A stretch of DNA of 64,000 bases, from contig NW_008805066.1 in assembly GCF_000004825.1 (NCBI RefSeq), forward strand, positions 186,001-250,000, given 5' to 3'. A program made the position numbers and the translations under genes. Below, piece after piece: positions 36,035-44,278 of the stretch (the stretch's first letter is position 1; every line of letters starts with the position of its first letter). Origin of the DNA: Heterostelium album PN500. Lineage: Eukaryota; Evosea; Eumycetozoa; Acytosteliales; Acytosteliaceae. Below the pieces are notes generated by a model. The model searched no databases, was not told the DNA's origin, and worked only from the letters and a program-made list of their open reading frames with translations.

Positions 36035-37538
36035 TTAATAATTTCTATTTTCAATGGGAATTATATGCCAATTTGGGGATTGCTTTGATTGCAGCCAGTC
36101 AAAGTCGTTCACTTTACACCAAAATTGATTATCGATATCGGTCGAATCCTGAGAGTATGGTGCAAATCCAATATCCTTGCAACTCTCCACAATGGGATGA
36201 CTTTTTGTGTTGATATAAAACTGGCAGCCACGACAGTTGTGGATTCTAATCTGAAAATTAATTTACATCAAAGGTGTTCAAAAAAAAAAAAAAAGATAAT
36301 AAAAGATTAATACTTTTGGACCTTTTTTTTTTTGTAAAATGCACAAAACAAATTTAATTTGTTTACAACATTGTTGTTATTTGAAAATAATATTAACTTA
36401 CTTGTCTTGATTTCAGGTAGAACTTTACGTTGGTACAAGCATCGATGAATATTGAACCGTCAATCTCTACTTTGGCATTGATGACGCTTTCACTTTCACT
36501 TTCACTCTGATTTGACAATGATACCGCTGCTGATGACACATTGTCAATCTTTAAAGATGTAAGAACTTTATTAATTGTCACTCTACATTGATCGAGGTGT
36601 GAAATCGATAGATCATTTATAGTTGTTGCGTGTATTGCTACTGACTTTTCTATATCTACAGGGAAGTTTATATCTCTATTCTTGTGGTATCTAATTGTCT
36701 CAAAGTTTACTTTAAAAGTTGAACAACAAAATAAAATAAAAACAAATGAATATTCATTTTTGATTGATTATTAAATGAATGATAAACTTACAAATTGGAG
36801 TTGATTCGGCAATACCACTACTGCTGTCTTTTTCTACTACATTGTTTTGAGATGGTGAGGTTTTTGTTGTTACCACTATTAATTCGGTTTGTTTTGATGT
36901 GGATGATGATTTTGTTGTGGTTGCCTCTGCTTTCTTTTTCTTTACAAATAAAAATTTCTGTTTTGGTAATACTTTGTTCTTTGTTTCTTGTAGTTTTGAA
37001 TCTAACTTTGATAGCGTCTATAGTTTATTGTCGATTAGAGTTGTTTGAATTGCCAATAATCTTTTGATCTATATACTTACCGATGTGATATTCTTTAATT
37101 CAAAAGGTGGTAATATAATTGAATTCTCTTGAAAGATATCTTTCATTTCAGTGATCATTGCTGTTATCTCTTGTAGTTCATTTTGTATACTACTATCGTT
37201 CTGTTTGTCATTGTTTGAGCTTGAACCTGAGCTGACAAGTCTATCTAATCTATCATTACAATCTTTAAATAGAGTTAGAGATATATAGTTTCGAGATGAA
37301 TGAAAACAATCAATCAAATAGAAATACCTTTATACAATGTGTTTATATCATTTAAAGTTTCTTTTACTTTATCTGTGGTTGTAAGATCGAGTTGTCTTTG
37401 TTCTTTAAGTTCTTTGTTTTTTCTCTTCTCTATTGCTCTTATTTCCTCACGTTGCTCTATTTTTAATGCAATGTTTTGCATTAACTCTTCATTGTGACTA
37501 TCATTATTATTATTGTTGTTGTTGATATTGGTGCTCAT
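36035..37538 (-). CDS. tbcc: Tubulin-binding cofactor C
   Basis: Five exons on the minus strand (37538-37328, 37262-37081, 37017-36792, 36709-36402, 36250-36035) close to 380 aa. After an Asn-rich start, residues about 15-110 are a helical spectrin-like N-terminal domain (EQREEIRAIEKRKNKELKEQ). A Lys/Ser/Thr linker leads to the C-CAP/RP2 beta-helix domain: FETIRYHKNRDI, LDQCRVTI, IDGSIFIDACTNVKFYLKSR, QIRIHNCRGCQFYI, SHPIVESCKDIGFAPYSQ. The conserved catalytic Arg of TBCC lies in the QxRxH segment. It acts with cofactors D and E as GTPase activator for beta-tubulin and releases the assembled dimer in the cytosol. RP2-type proteins share the domain but lack this N terminus. Confidence 0.9.
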
Positions 37539-38425
37539 TGTTGTTTATTGAAAAACAAGAACTTCAAAAAAAAAAAAAACACTTTAACTGTTTTATATTA
37601 ATTAATTTCTTTTCTAAATTTAAAATCAAACATTATTTATTATTTGATATCATATAAAAAGAGCATATGATTAAAATTTAACAATCAACATTCACACACT
37701 TCTCTCTAAGTTCTCAAAATTAACATAAAGATTAGATTTGTTTGGTTTTGTATAGCACATAGTGTGTGGTTGTTTGTTGTGTGTTGGGTGTGTTAATGTT
37801 ATTATTGTTTTTACAAATATATCATATGGTTAAATTAAATAAAAGTAGTTTGTTGTTTGAAGAGGATAGACTCTTTGAAGGGTGTTGATTTATTAAGTTC
37901 CTTTGGGTTGGCTAAATGGTAACAAAAATTAAAATATACACATTTAGTTGTCATAACATAAATACGCTATATTGTATACAATTGACTATGTTGATCATAA
38001 ATGTAGTAGTAGTAATGCACACACCCACACTCACACTCAAAAAAAACAACATTCACTCCACTCTCACTAACTCACATTGACAAACACTTATTACAAAATT
38101 TCATATATATGTGATACATATAAAATTGACTGACTGCTATAAATGTATGAGTGAAGAGGGAATAAATAAATGACTGACTGACTAAATAAAATAAAAATAA
38201 AATTAAATTAAATTTATTGTATATATTTGTTGTTGTTCTTCTTTCTTCTCCTTATTTTATTTACCATTGATTGATCAAGTTTCTCTCTCTCTTTTTTATG
38301 TTATATTTATAAATTAATCAATTCAATCAATCAATCAATTTTATACAAATATAATATATAACTAAAAAAGTTATTAAATTAGTATATAATATATATTTAT
38401 ATATATAAATAATATAAATTAAAAA
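37539..38425. other. Divergent promoter region
   Basis: About 890 bp between the divergent tbcc and TMEM198-like genes. It contains a CA/CT-rich stretch (38019-38090) and ATCA repeats (38316-38340). No gene seen. Confidence 0.5.
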
Positions 38426-39247
38426 ATGTTTTTCGGAATTCCAACAGAAGAATTAATTGGATTTGGATGTATGGCAGGTGGATTCTTGGTGAGTGTGTTT
38501 GGTTATAGATGCATCGATATCGTTATGAGTTTCTTTGGTTCTATAATGGGTGCCATTGCAATCTACTGGTTGTCATTGGTGCTGCCATTGAGTGTGCCAG
38601 TTCACATTGTCGCATCGTTTTTGACATCGTTGGTTCTGTCGTTCACCTGTCTCAAGTACAAGCGATTCCCATGCACCATCATCGGACTGATCACATCGAC
38701 CTGGATGGCCAACGCCATCGTCGGACTCTACGGAACCTCGCAAACACAGACCCTCATGATTGGCTTCATGTTCCTCGTTATCCCAATGGTTTTCGCCATG
38801 GCGCCGGTCGTCTGCATCCTCGCATCCACCTCGTTCTACGGTTCGTGGCTATTCGTAACGGGAATCAACCAGTTTGTTCCAACCGGATTCCCCAACACCA
38901 TCACACTGCTCCTCAATCAGAGCTGGGGAAGTGACATCACCTGTGGAACCAGTGCATTCCTGATGGGTGTCCTCTGCTTTGCTTTCACCATGTTGACACT
39001 GGTACTCCAGTTCTTCGTTGTCAACAAGATCCACGAGAAGGACACCTGGGAGTTGGACTCACCGGAGGTATTGATCATCCAGCTAAAGAATGACGAAGAG
39101 ACTGCCATCCGCAGCAAATCAACCGACGACATACTTTTGAGTGGTGAAGAAACTCCATATTGCGAGCCAATCTACGAAGAATCAAAGATCGATAAATCAT
39201 ATTACAGTGAAAAGCAAATTCCAGAGGAGAGACTTCCACTCATATAA
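38426..39247 (+). CDS. TMEM198-like multi-spanning membrane protein
   Basis: A single exon of 273 aa. Residues about 8-210 hold six to seven hydrophobic spans (for example IGFGCMAGGFLVSVFGYRC, AIAIYWLSLVLPLSVPV, MLTLVLQFFVV). The early Gly-rich span ending in FGYR resembles TMEM198 (DUF4203) proteins. The C-terminal 60 residues are acidic and polar, likely cytosolic, with KSTDDILLSGEE as a possible phosphorylation patch. Coding DNA is unusually GC-rich here. In animals TMEM198 is linked to Wnt receptor complexes; that cannot be carried over. The membrane topology is clear; the family match is tentative. Confidence 0.7.
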   Translation: MFFGIPTEELIGFGCMAGGFLVSVFGYRCIDIVMSFFGSIMGAIAIYWLSLVLPLSVPVHIVASFLTSLVLSFTCLKYKRFPCTIIGLITSTWMANAIVGLYGTSQTQTLMIGFMFLVIPMVFAMAPVVCILASTSFYGSWLFVTGINQFVPTGFPNTITLLLNQSWGSDITCGTSAFLMGVLCFAFTMLTLVLQFFVVNKIHEKDTWELDSPEVLIIQLKNDEETAIRSKSTDDILLSGEETPYCEPIYEESKIDKSYYSEKQIPEERLPLI

Positions 39248-39571
39248 TCAATTTCAATCTAATTCTACTCTTTTATTTCTATTCGACACTTCTACTACTA
39301 AATAACAATCTATTTTTTAAGACAACAAATAAAATAATTACTTTTATCAATTGATTTCTTTTCAATTTCAATTGAATATTTTAATATAGATTGTGATATT
39401 AATATTATTATTAATACTGTCTTTCTTTTATCGATTATAGAATCTATTTTAAAAAAAAAAAAAAAAAAAAAGGTCTTAACAGAAACTTAACTTTGGTTGT
39501 TGTTTTTTTTTTTACAACAAACCCACCACACTTTCAATATATTATTAATCATAAATATTAAAAATAACATA
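39248..39571. other. Intergenic with an A21 tract
   Basis: DNA between the TMEM198-like gene and the hAT left half. It has an uninterrupted run of 21 A at 39451-39471. I could not find a terminal inverted repeat partner for this flank. Confidence 0.5.
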
Positions 39572-40740
39572 ATGAACATATCCCAAGATCTACTCAACTC
39601 TAACATAAGCCCAGAATATAATAGCCAAGAAGTAACCGACGCCTTGGTAGATTTAATAGTTAGTGATAATTTGCCAATCAACATTGTGGAGAGTCCACGG
39701 CTTATTAAGCTATTAAAGTTACTTAGATATACTCCACCTAAATCAAAATCTATTAAGGATTTGATAAATCAGCGAGCTGTTAAAAAGAGAGAAGATCTTA
39801 AGAAACAATTAGATACAGCCATTCATATATCATTTACAACAGACTCATGGACAAATAGCATGCAAGATAATTTTACATCATTCACTGTTCATTTTATAGA
39901 TGAACAATTCAAATTTAAGAGCTATTTGTATGATTTGGTTCCGACTAATGAAGCACACACCCGTGATAATATCCTGGAGACCATCAACGAAACAATTGGC
40001 TTCAACTCACCAAACAACCTATTGCCAAAGACATTTTCGGTGACCACTGACAATGCCAGAAATATTGTATCGGCGATGAGAGAAATTGAAAATGACATTA
40101 TACACATTAGGTAAATAGCTAATCTTATTTTTGCAAACTATTACTAACAAAGAGATTAAGATGTTTTTCACACACATTACAACTAGTTGTAACAGATTGT
40201 ATTAAGCTTGATAAACCGAAATCAGTAGAAGAGTTGTCTATTGAATTGAGCAATGTAGTTACCAATGAAGCTGCGACTGAAGCTACCACTGAAGGACCTA
40301 AAAAGAAACAAAAGATCAAACCATCAACAAAAGCAACAGCAACAGCAACCAAAAATAGACAAGTAAATACATCTAATCGTGGATCAGTAGAAGATTTATC
40401 AATGCAATTAGAACTAAATAATAGTGTTGGAGATATTCATTCAAGCTCAGTTGTAAACAGCAAAATAACCATAACTCAGCCAAAAGAAATCAATCTTACT
40501 TCAGCCTTAAGAAAGATTAAAGCAATTTCAAATAAGATAAAATACTCCCCACAACTTAGTAATCAACTTAGAGACATCATAAGAGCTAATAATAATAATA
40601 ATAATAATAATAATAGAAAACCCAAACCAACTAAATTGCTTTTAAGTTGTCCAACAAGATGGGGAACAGTTTTAAAGATGGCGGAGAGATACATGCTATT
40701 AAAACCAGAGATAGATCAACTAGCAAAATTGATTGTTTAA
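39572..40740 (+). CDS. hAT transposase, N-terminal half
   Basis: Exons 39572-40110 and 40155-40740 join through a 44-nt GTAAAT...AGAG intron; the join restores HIR-LRCFSHTLQLVVTD, a conserved hAT block. The product is 374 aa. Residues 1-75 match the region just after the BED finger (DNLPINIVESPRLIKLLKLL). The first catalytic Asp is in ISFTTDSWTN, the second in SVTTDNARNIV. Then come a Lys/Thr-rich insert, an Asn run, and CPTRWGTVLKMAERYMLLKP. Translation stops at the point where a normal hAT transposase enters its last third. That part is encoded on the other strand just downstream. On its own it could not be a full transposase. It could be a domesticated fragment. Confidence 0.75.
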
Positions 40741-40750
40741 ACAACAATAA

Positions 40751-41548
40751 TCATGCATCTTTATTTGAGTACAAGAATACTAAATTTGTGAATAGTTTAA
40801 AAGACATATTTGTTCTTTTGTCGTCAAATATATATCCTGCTTTTGAAAAAGTACTCTCTGATGGTACTGATGTTGTTGAAATACAGAGATATTTCTTGGC
40901 GAGTTGAACAAGATTTGGGAATCTCTGTCGATTATTTGACCACCACTCTAAAGTATCAACTGATTCATTGTTTAATTTTACTGCATTTATGTATCTATCT
41001 ATTTCTTTCACTTCATTCTTTTCGACTGTATCCATTTCATGAACAGTCATATAGTCAATGGGATCTGCACCATGTTTGTGTTTTCTAGTTTTGATGGGTG
41101 ATGGAGCCACTTCTATTTTTTTAGATAGTGCTCCTAATTCTTCTCTTATAATAGAAATTATTGTTTGTTGTTTTAAAGTTTCTAAAGAGCTAAATCCGAA
41201 CTGATGATATGGTGAAAAGAAACTTGCAATTGATGCCAAATCTAAATTGGCATATTCATCTAATCTATCTTTCAATGACAGTTGAAGGGCTTCTTTTAAG
41301 GTTTTTCCATGCTCTGTCTTGGGGGCATATTTGTCTAGCTTTTCCTTTAGGGTATTGACCGACTCAATCAGTAGTTCATAGGACGAAGAATTACTGGTTG
41401 CTAGCTCCATGGTGGCACGTTCGAATGGAAAGACTAACTGGATATAATCGTTGATGATTATAAATTCATCCTTGGACAAATAAAGATCTTTTGAACGGAC
41501 TTTGTTTTGATTTTTTAAAATCGTGACGATTTTTTTTTTTTCTCCAAG
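40751..41548 (-). CDS. hAT transposase, C-terminal half (inverted)
   Basis: A minus-strand frame open from 41548 to a stop at 40751. No ATG lies near the start; the conserved part begins about 41500 with LYLSKDEFIIINDYIQLVFP and FERATMELATS, exactly what should follow the CPTRWGT block of the left half. It ends with the hAT dimerisation domain: LEWWSNNRQRFPNLVQLAKK, YLCISTTSVPSESTFSKAG. It reads about 240 residues without a stop. Lack of an ATG and its position suggest it was detached from the left half by an inversion. The first accepted residue is therefore arbitrary. It is probably not translated unless an upstream start is used. Confidence 0.7.
   Translation of the reverse strand, partial: LGEKKKIVTILKNQNKVRSKDLYLSKDEFIIINDYIQLVFPFERATMELATSNSSSYELLIESVNTLKEKLDKYAPKTEHGKTLKEALQLSLKDRLDEYANLDLASIASFFSPYHQFGFSSLETLKQQTIISIIREELGALSKKIEVAPSPIKTRKHKHGADPIDYMTVHEMDTVEKNEVKEIDRYINAVKLNNESVDTLEWWSNNRQRFPNLVQLAKKYLCISTTSVPSESTFSKAGYIFDDKRTNMSFKLFTNLVFLYSNKDA
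41517..41533. repeat. 17-bp palindrome at the hAT right edge
   Basis: AAAATCGT and ACGATTTT flank a single G, at the upstream end of the inverted hAT half and next to a T tract. It may mark the inversion breakpoint. Confidence 0.5.
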
Positions 41549-41607
41549 TCAGCTGTCATATAAAATTTTTCATATAATTCCAATTAAATTTTAAAAAAAT
41601 TCACAAA

Positions 41608-43311
41608 ATGAATAACAAAGATCATCTACACAAAAAACAAAAATTAGATAATAACAATAATAGTGATACGGTTCAATATTGTATTGATCATAGTGGTCAG
41701 ATTCTAAAGTTAATATGTTATCAATGTAATGTCTTGTTATGTTCAGAGTGTAAACCATTACATCACAATCATTCAAAAATTGAAGATATAGATCAAATTA
41801 AATCATTCTATAGTAAATTTAATCAAGTTGATAATAATAATAATAATAACGGTAGTAATAATAATAGTTGTAAAATTCAAAATGATATTACATCGATTTG
41901 GAATAATATTAGATCATCTGTAAATAAATATTGTCAGTTCCAACAAATAGAGAATGATATCTCAAAAGAGTTCAACCGGTTACACGAATATCTAGTCATT
42001 GAAGAGCACAAATTAAAGAAACCAATCATCAATGATAAAGATACTCTGGAACACTATTTAAATAAGAATATTCAACATTTACAATCATTAGTTCAGATAG
42101 CCAATAGTATTATTGTTCAACAACAACAACAACAAGAATATATTAGTTTTGACCAAAGTAATAATGAAACACAAGATACAACTGATAAATATCAAATTAA
42201 TAATATCATTGAATCGATTGAACAATCAAGAGATTTAAATGATTTCATCAAGCGAAACAATCAAACACTATTCAATTCGGAATTACTATCTCAAGATTAT
42301 TCAATACTGCACTCGATCATTCAATACAATTCTCAAAGTAGTAATCAAGATGTATCATTACATCAATGTTCAAACAAGCAATATAGATTCAATAGAAATG
42401 AAAAGATCATTCAAAGTTTGATAAAAGATATTCAAAGGTCGTTCGACTTGACTACACTTGAAACATGTGGTGAAATCGATACAATATCAAGCTTTATACT
42501 TGCAAGTGATAAAGACGACCGTCTTTCACTGATAGATATTACCAATGAAGACGATTGCCAAAAGTTTGAAGTTGTTTATCTAGATAGTAAGATCAGAGAC
42601 TCTTGGTATGTCAACTCCACCGTAAAGGTAGGTGATTATATCTATAGTTTCGGTGGTCCATCGATGTGTAACCTATACCAACGATTCTCCATCGAGAGTA
42701 AAAGAGTAGATCTCTACAAAGAGATGATCGGTATCGAGCCATGTAACTATGTTTCAGTTTGCTACGACGGACATGCTCATATCTACCTCTTTGACAGTCA
42801 CCAAAGAAACGATACATTAGTTTCACGTTACAATACAATGACACACCAGTTTCAAACATATTTTACCATACCGAACACTGAACATATTACTCTATCGTTT
42901 TTCTATAAAAATAAGATTCATTCGGTTATCAACTCGCAAAAGAGAATGGTTATATTCGATCCCGATAGCAAATCGATTGAGTACAAGGACATACCGAATT
43001 GTATCGATAGTAGTGAATGTAAATTGTGTAGCGACCAATCTGGTAACATCTATCTACTGTCATCCACCCGATTTATCATGTTCAATGTAGAGAGTACCAA
43101 CCAGGTGAAAGTATTACGATCACTCGAAATCAATCCTCTCAACAATCTCTTGTATCATGAGAATCCAATGAAGAATCAACGACATATCTACCTACTGAAT
43201 GGTTTGACACATAACTTTATATATTCAATAGAGAAGGATAGATGGCAATCTATACTTATCAGCGATGGGTCAAAGAGAAATGATTGTGGTTTATTAGTAT
43301 TTACTAAATAA
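41608..43311 (+). CDS. B-box zinc finger protein with propeller-like C terminus
   Basis: A single exon of 567 aa. Residues about 23-58 are a B-box: CIDHSGQILKLICYQC, LLCSECKPLHHNHS, with the C/H ligands of a B-box 2. A helical, Asn- and Gln-interrupted coiled-coil region follows (about 60-270). The C-terminal 300 residues have repeated strands of the form VGDYIYSFGG, AHIYLFDS, NIYLLSS, RHIYLLNG, suggesting a Kelch-like beta-propeller. Dictyostelids have a large family of such B-box proteins with unknown roles. No RING is present, so E3 activity is not implied. The start lies 60 bp from the open frame of the hAT half, so its promoter must lie in or beside the element. Confidence 0.85.
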   Translation: MNNKDHLHKKQKLDNNNNSDTVQYCIDHSGQILKLICYQCNVLLCSECKPLHHNHSKIEDIDQIKSFYSKFNQVDNNNNNNGSNNNSCKIQNDITSIWNNIRSSVNKYCQFQQIENDISKEFNRLHEYLVIEEHKLKKPIINDKDTLEHYLNKNIQHLQSLVQIANSIIVQQQQQQEYISFDQSNNETQDTTDKYQINNIIESIEQSRDLNDFIKRNNQTLFNSELLSQDYSILHSIIQYNSQSSNQDVSLHQCSNKQYRFNRNEKIIQSLIKDIQRSFDLTTLETCGEIDTISSFILASDKDDRLSLIDITNEDDCQKFEVVYLDSKIRDSWYVNSTVKVGDYIYSFGGPSMCNLYQRFSIESKRVDLYKEMIGIEPCNYVSVCYDGHAHIYLFDSHQRNDTLVSRYNTMTHQFQTYFTIPNTEHITLSFFYKNKIHSVINSQKRMVIFDPDSKSIEYKDIPNCIDSSECKLCSDQSGNIYLLSSTRFIMFNVESTNQVKVLRSLEINPLNNLLYHENPMKNQRHIYLLNGLTHNFIYSIEKDRWQSILISDGSKRNDCGLLVFTK

Positions 43312-43662
43312 ACTTCATTTAGTAAAGGAAGTTTATATTCATAACATATTAACTTCAATGTGGTTCAAAAAATAGAATAAAAAAAATCAATATTGTTGTT
43401 ATATCTCCACAACAAAAAAAAAACATGTCTCTAAAAATTGATTGTTTTTTTTATAATTTTCTATATATTTGAAATTTGTTCACTATATTATCTTTAATTT
43501 TATCTTTTTATAAACATTTTTTTCTATATATAAATAATAGTATGTTCTATATTTTGAAACTGATGCAGTATGATTCAAACTTATAAAAAAATTCAATTTT
43601 TAAATCAATGAACTAACCAATTTTTAAATCCTTTCAAAACAAATAAAAATTAAATAATATAG
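43312..43662. other. Intergenic stretch
   Basis: 350 bp of A/T-rich DNA after the B-box gene; no gene seen. Confidence 0.5.
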
Positions 43663-43676
43663 ATGTTGTTGGAGGT

Positions 43677-43697
43677 ATTGGAATCAGTAGTTCCAAT
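43677..43697. repeat. 7-bp inverted repeat
   Basis: ATTGGAA at 43677-43683 and TTCCAAT at 43691-43697 with a 7-nt loop. Confidence 0.5.
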
Positions 43698-43828
43698 CAA
43701 CCGATCACTGCTAACCGACTACCCAATACAAGCGCACACAACTCAATAAACAAATCATTCATCTTGTGATTCATAATTGGATCATATATATTATCATTAC
43801 AGTGTAGTTGGTATATATATTCACGATG

Positions 43829-43854
43829 GAGAAGTCAAGTTATTTTTACTTCTC
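43829..43854. repeat. 7-bp inverted repeat
   Basis: GAGAAGT at 43829-43835 and ACTTCTC at 43848-43854 with a 12-nt loop. Confidence 0.45.
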
Positions 43855-43895
43855 AACTCATATGCTAAGGAAACACACCACAAGGATGATGTAGT

Positions 43896-43918
43896 GGATA
43901 AATGTGTTACATTTATCC
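43896..43918. repeat. 10-bp hairpin with 3-nt loop
   Basis: GGATAAATGT (43896-43905), loop GTT, ACATTTATCC (43909-43918); the flanking T/A pair extends the stem to 11. The left arm shares GTGGATAAAT with the larger inverted repeat 210 bp downstream. Confidence 0.7.
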
Positions 43919-44107
43919 AATTCTTAGTTTCTCTTCATCATATCAGATCACTTCGTGGATAATAATCAATTCAACTCTGTGCTTGTGAGCAATCTTAAGA
44001 CTACTCTTAGCAACATGCAAGTCAGATCACCGGTTTAGAGGAAAGAATAGGAAGGATCGAAAGACTTTTGACTGAACTCGTGCAAGCTTCTAATGCTACT
44101 GACAATG

Positions 44108-44177
44108 ATTCAATGGTGGATAAATTAGTTCCAAACTACATTGTTTTTGTTTCGAATTAATTTATCCACCATTGAAT
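44108..44177. repeat. Perfect 20-bp inverted repeat
   Basis: ATTCAATGGTGGATAAATTA at 44108-44127 recurs exactly as its reverse complement at 44158-44177, with a 30-nt spacer. The left arm lies in the end of the relic reading frame and the right arm just beyond its stop. With one G-U pair the stem extends three more pairs inward. Confidence 0.8.
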
Positions 44178-44278
44178 TCCTTTTTACCCACTTGTAGAGT
44201 CTAGCAGAGTGTCATTCAAAAATAAAGTTTCATATGCATCAAACAAACAATAATTTTTTTATAAATTTTTCTTTTTAT

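Larger units (their letters stand above)
39572..41548. mobile_element. hAT-family transposon relic, 3' half inverted
   Basis: The left part (plus strand) encodes the N-terminal and central part of a hAT transposase; the right part (minus strand) encodes the C-terminal part. They meet tail to tail with 10 bp between stop codons. The junction overlaps the 12-bp palindrome TTGTTTAAACAA at 40733-40744. The left half lacks a BED zinc finger. I see no clear terminal inverted repeats or 8-bp target duplication. Both halves remain open over long distances, so the event is not ancient, or the halves are kept. Confidence 0.75.
43663..44160 (+). pseudogene. Relic of an unrecognised gene, rich in inverted repeats
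   Basis: Plus-strand frames of coding character are interrupted by stops and frame changes: GIGISSSNQPITANRL near 43670-43720; an open stretch 43777-43962 containing GIYIHDGEVKLFLLLNSYA; and 44029-44160 with ITGLEERIGRIERLLTELV, a short leucine-heptad coiled coil, ending VFVSN. No donor or acceptor pair joins them cleanly. The family is not recognised. Several perfect inverted repeats fall within it and are listed separately. It may be a dead small gene, a non-autonomous element, or a structured RNA that happens to be open. Confidence 0.4.

Noticed and set aside
36145-36175. A GGTCGAATCC-like tRNA T-loop
   Set aside because: Lies inside the tbcc coding exon and no acceptor or anticodon stem can be drawn around it.
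40115-40233. Frameshift in the hAT left half
   Set aside because: A 44-nt intron with GT...AG ends restores the conserved RCFSHTLQL block exactly, so a break is not needed.
40647-41088. Plus-strand frames across the hAT right half
   Set aside because: They are antisense to the C-terminal transposase frame, which carries the recognisable motifs.
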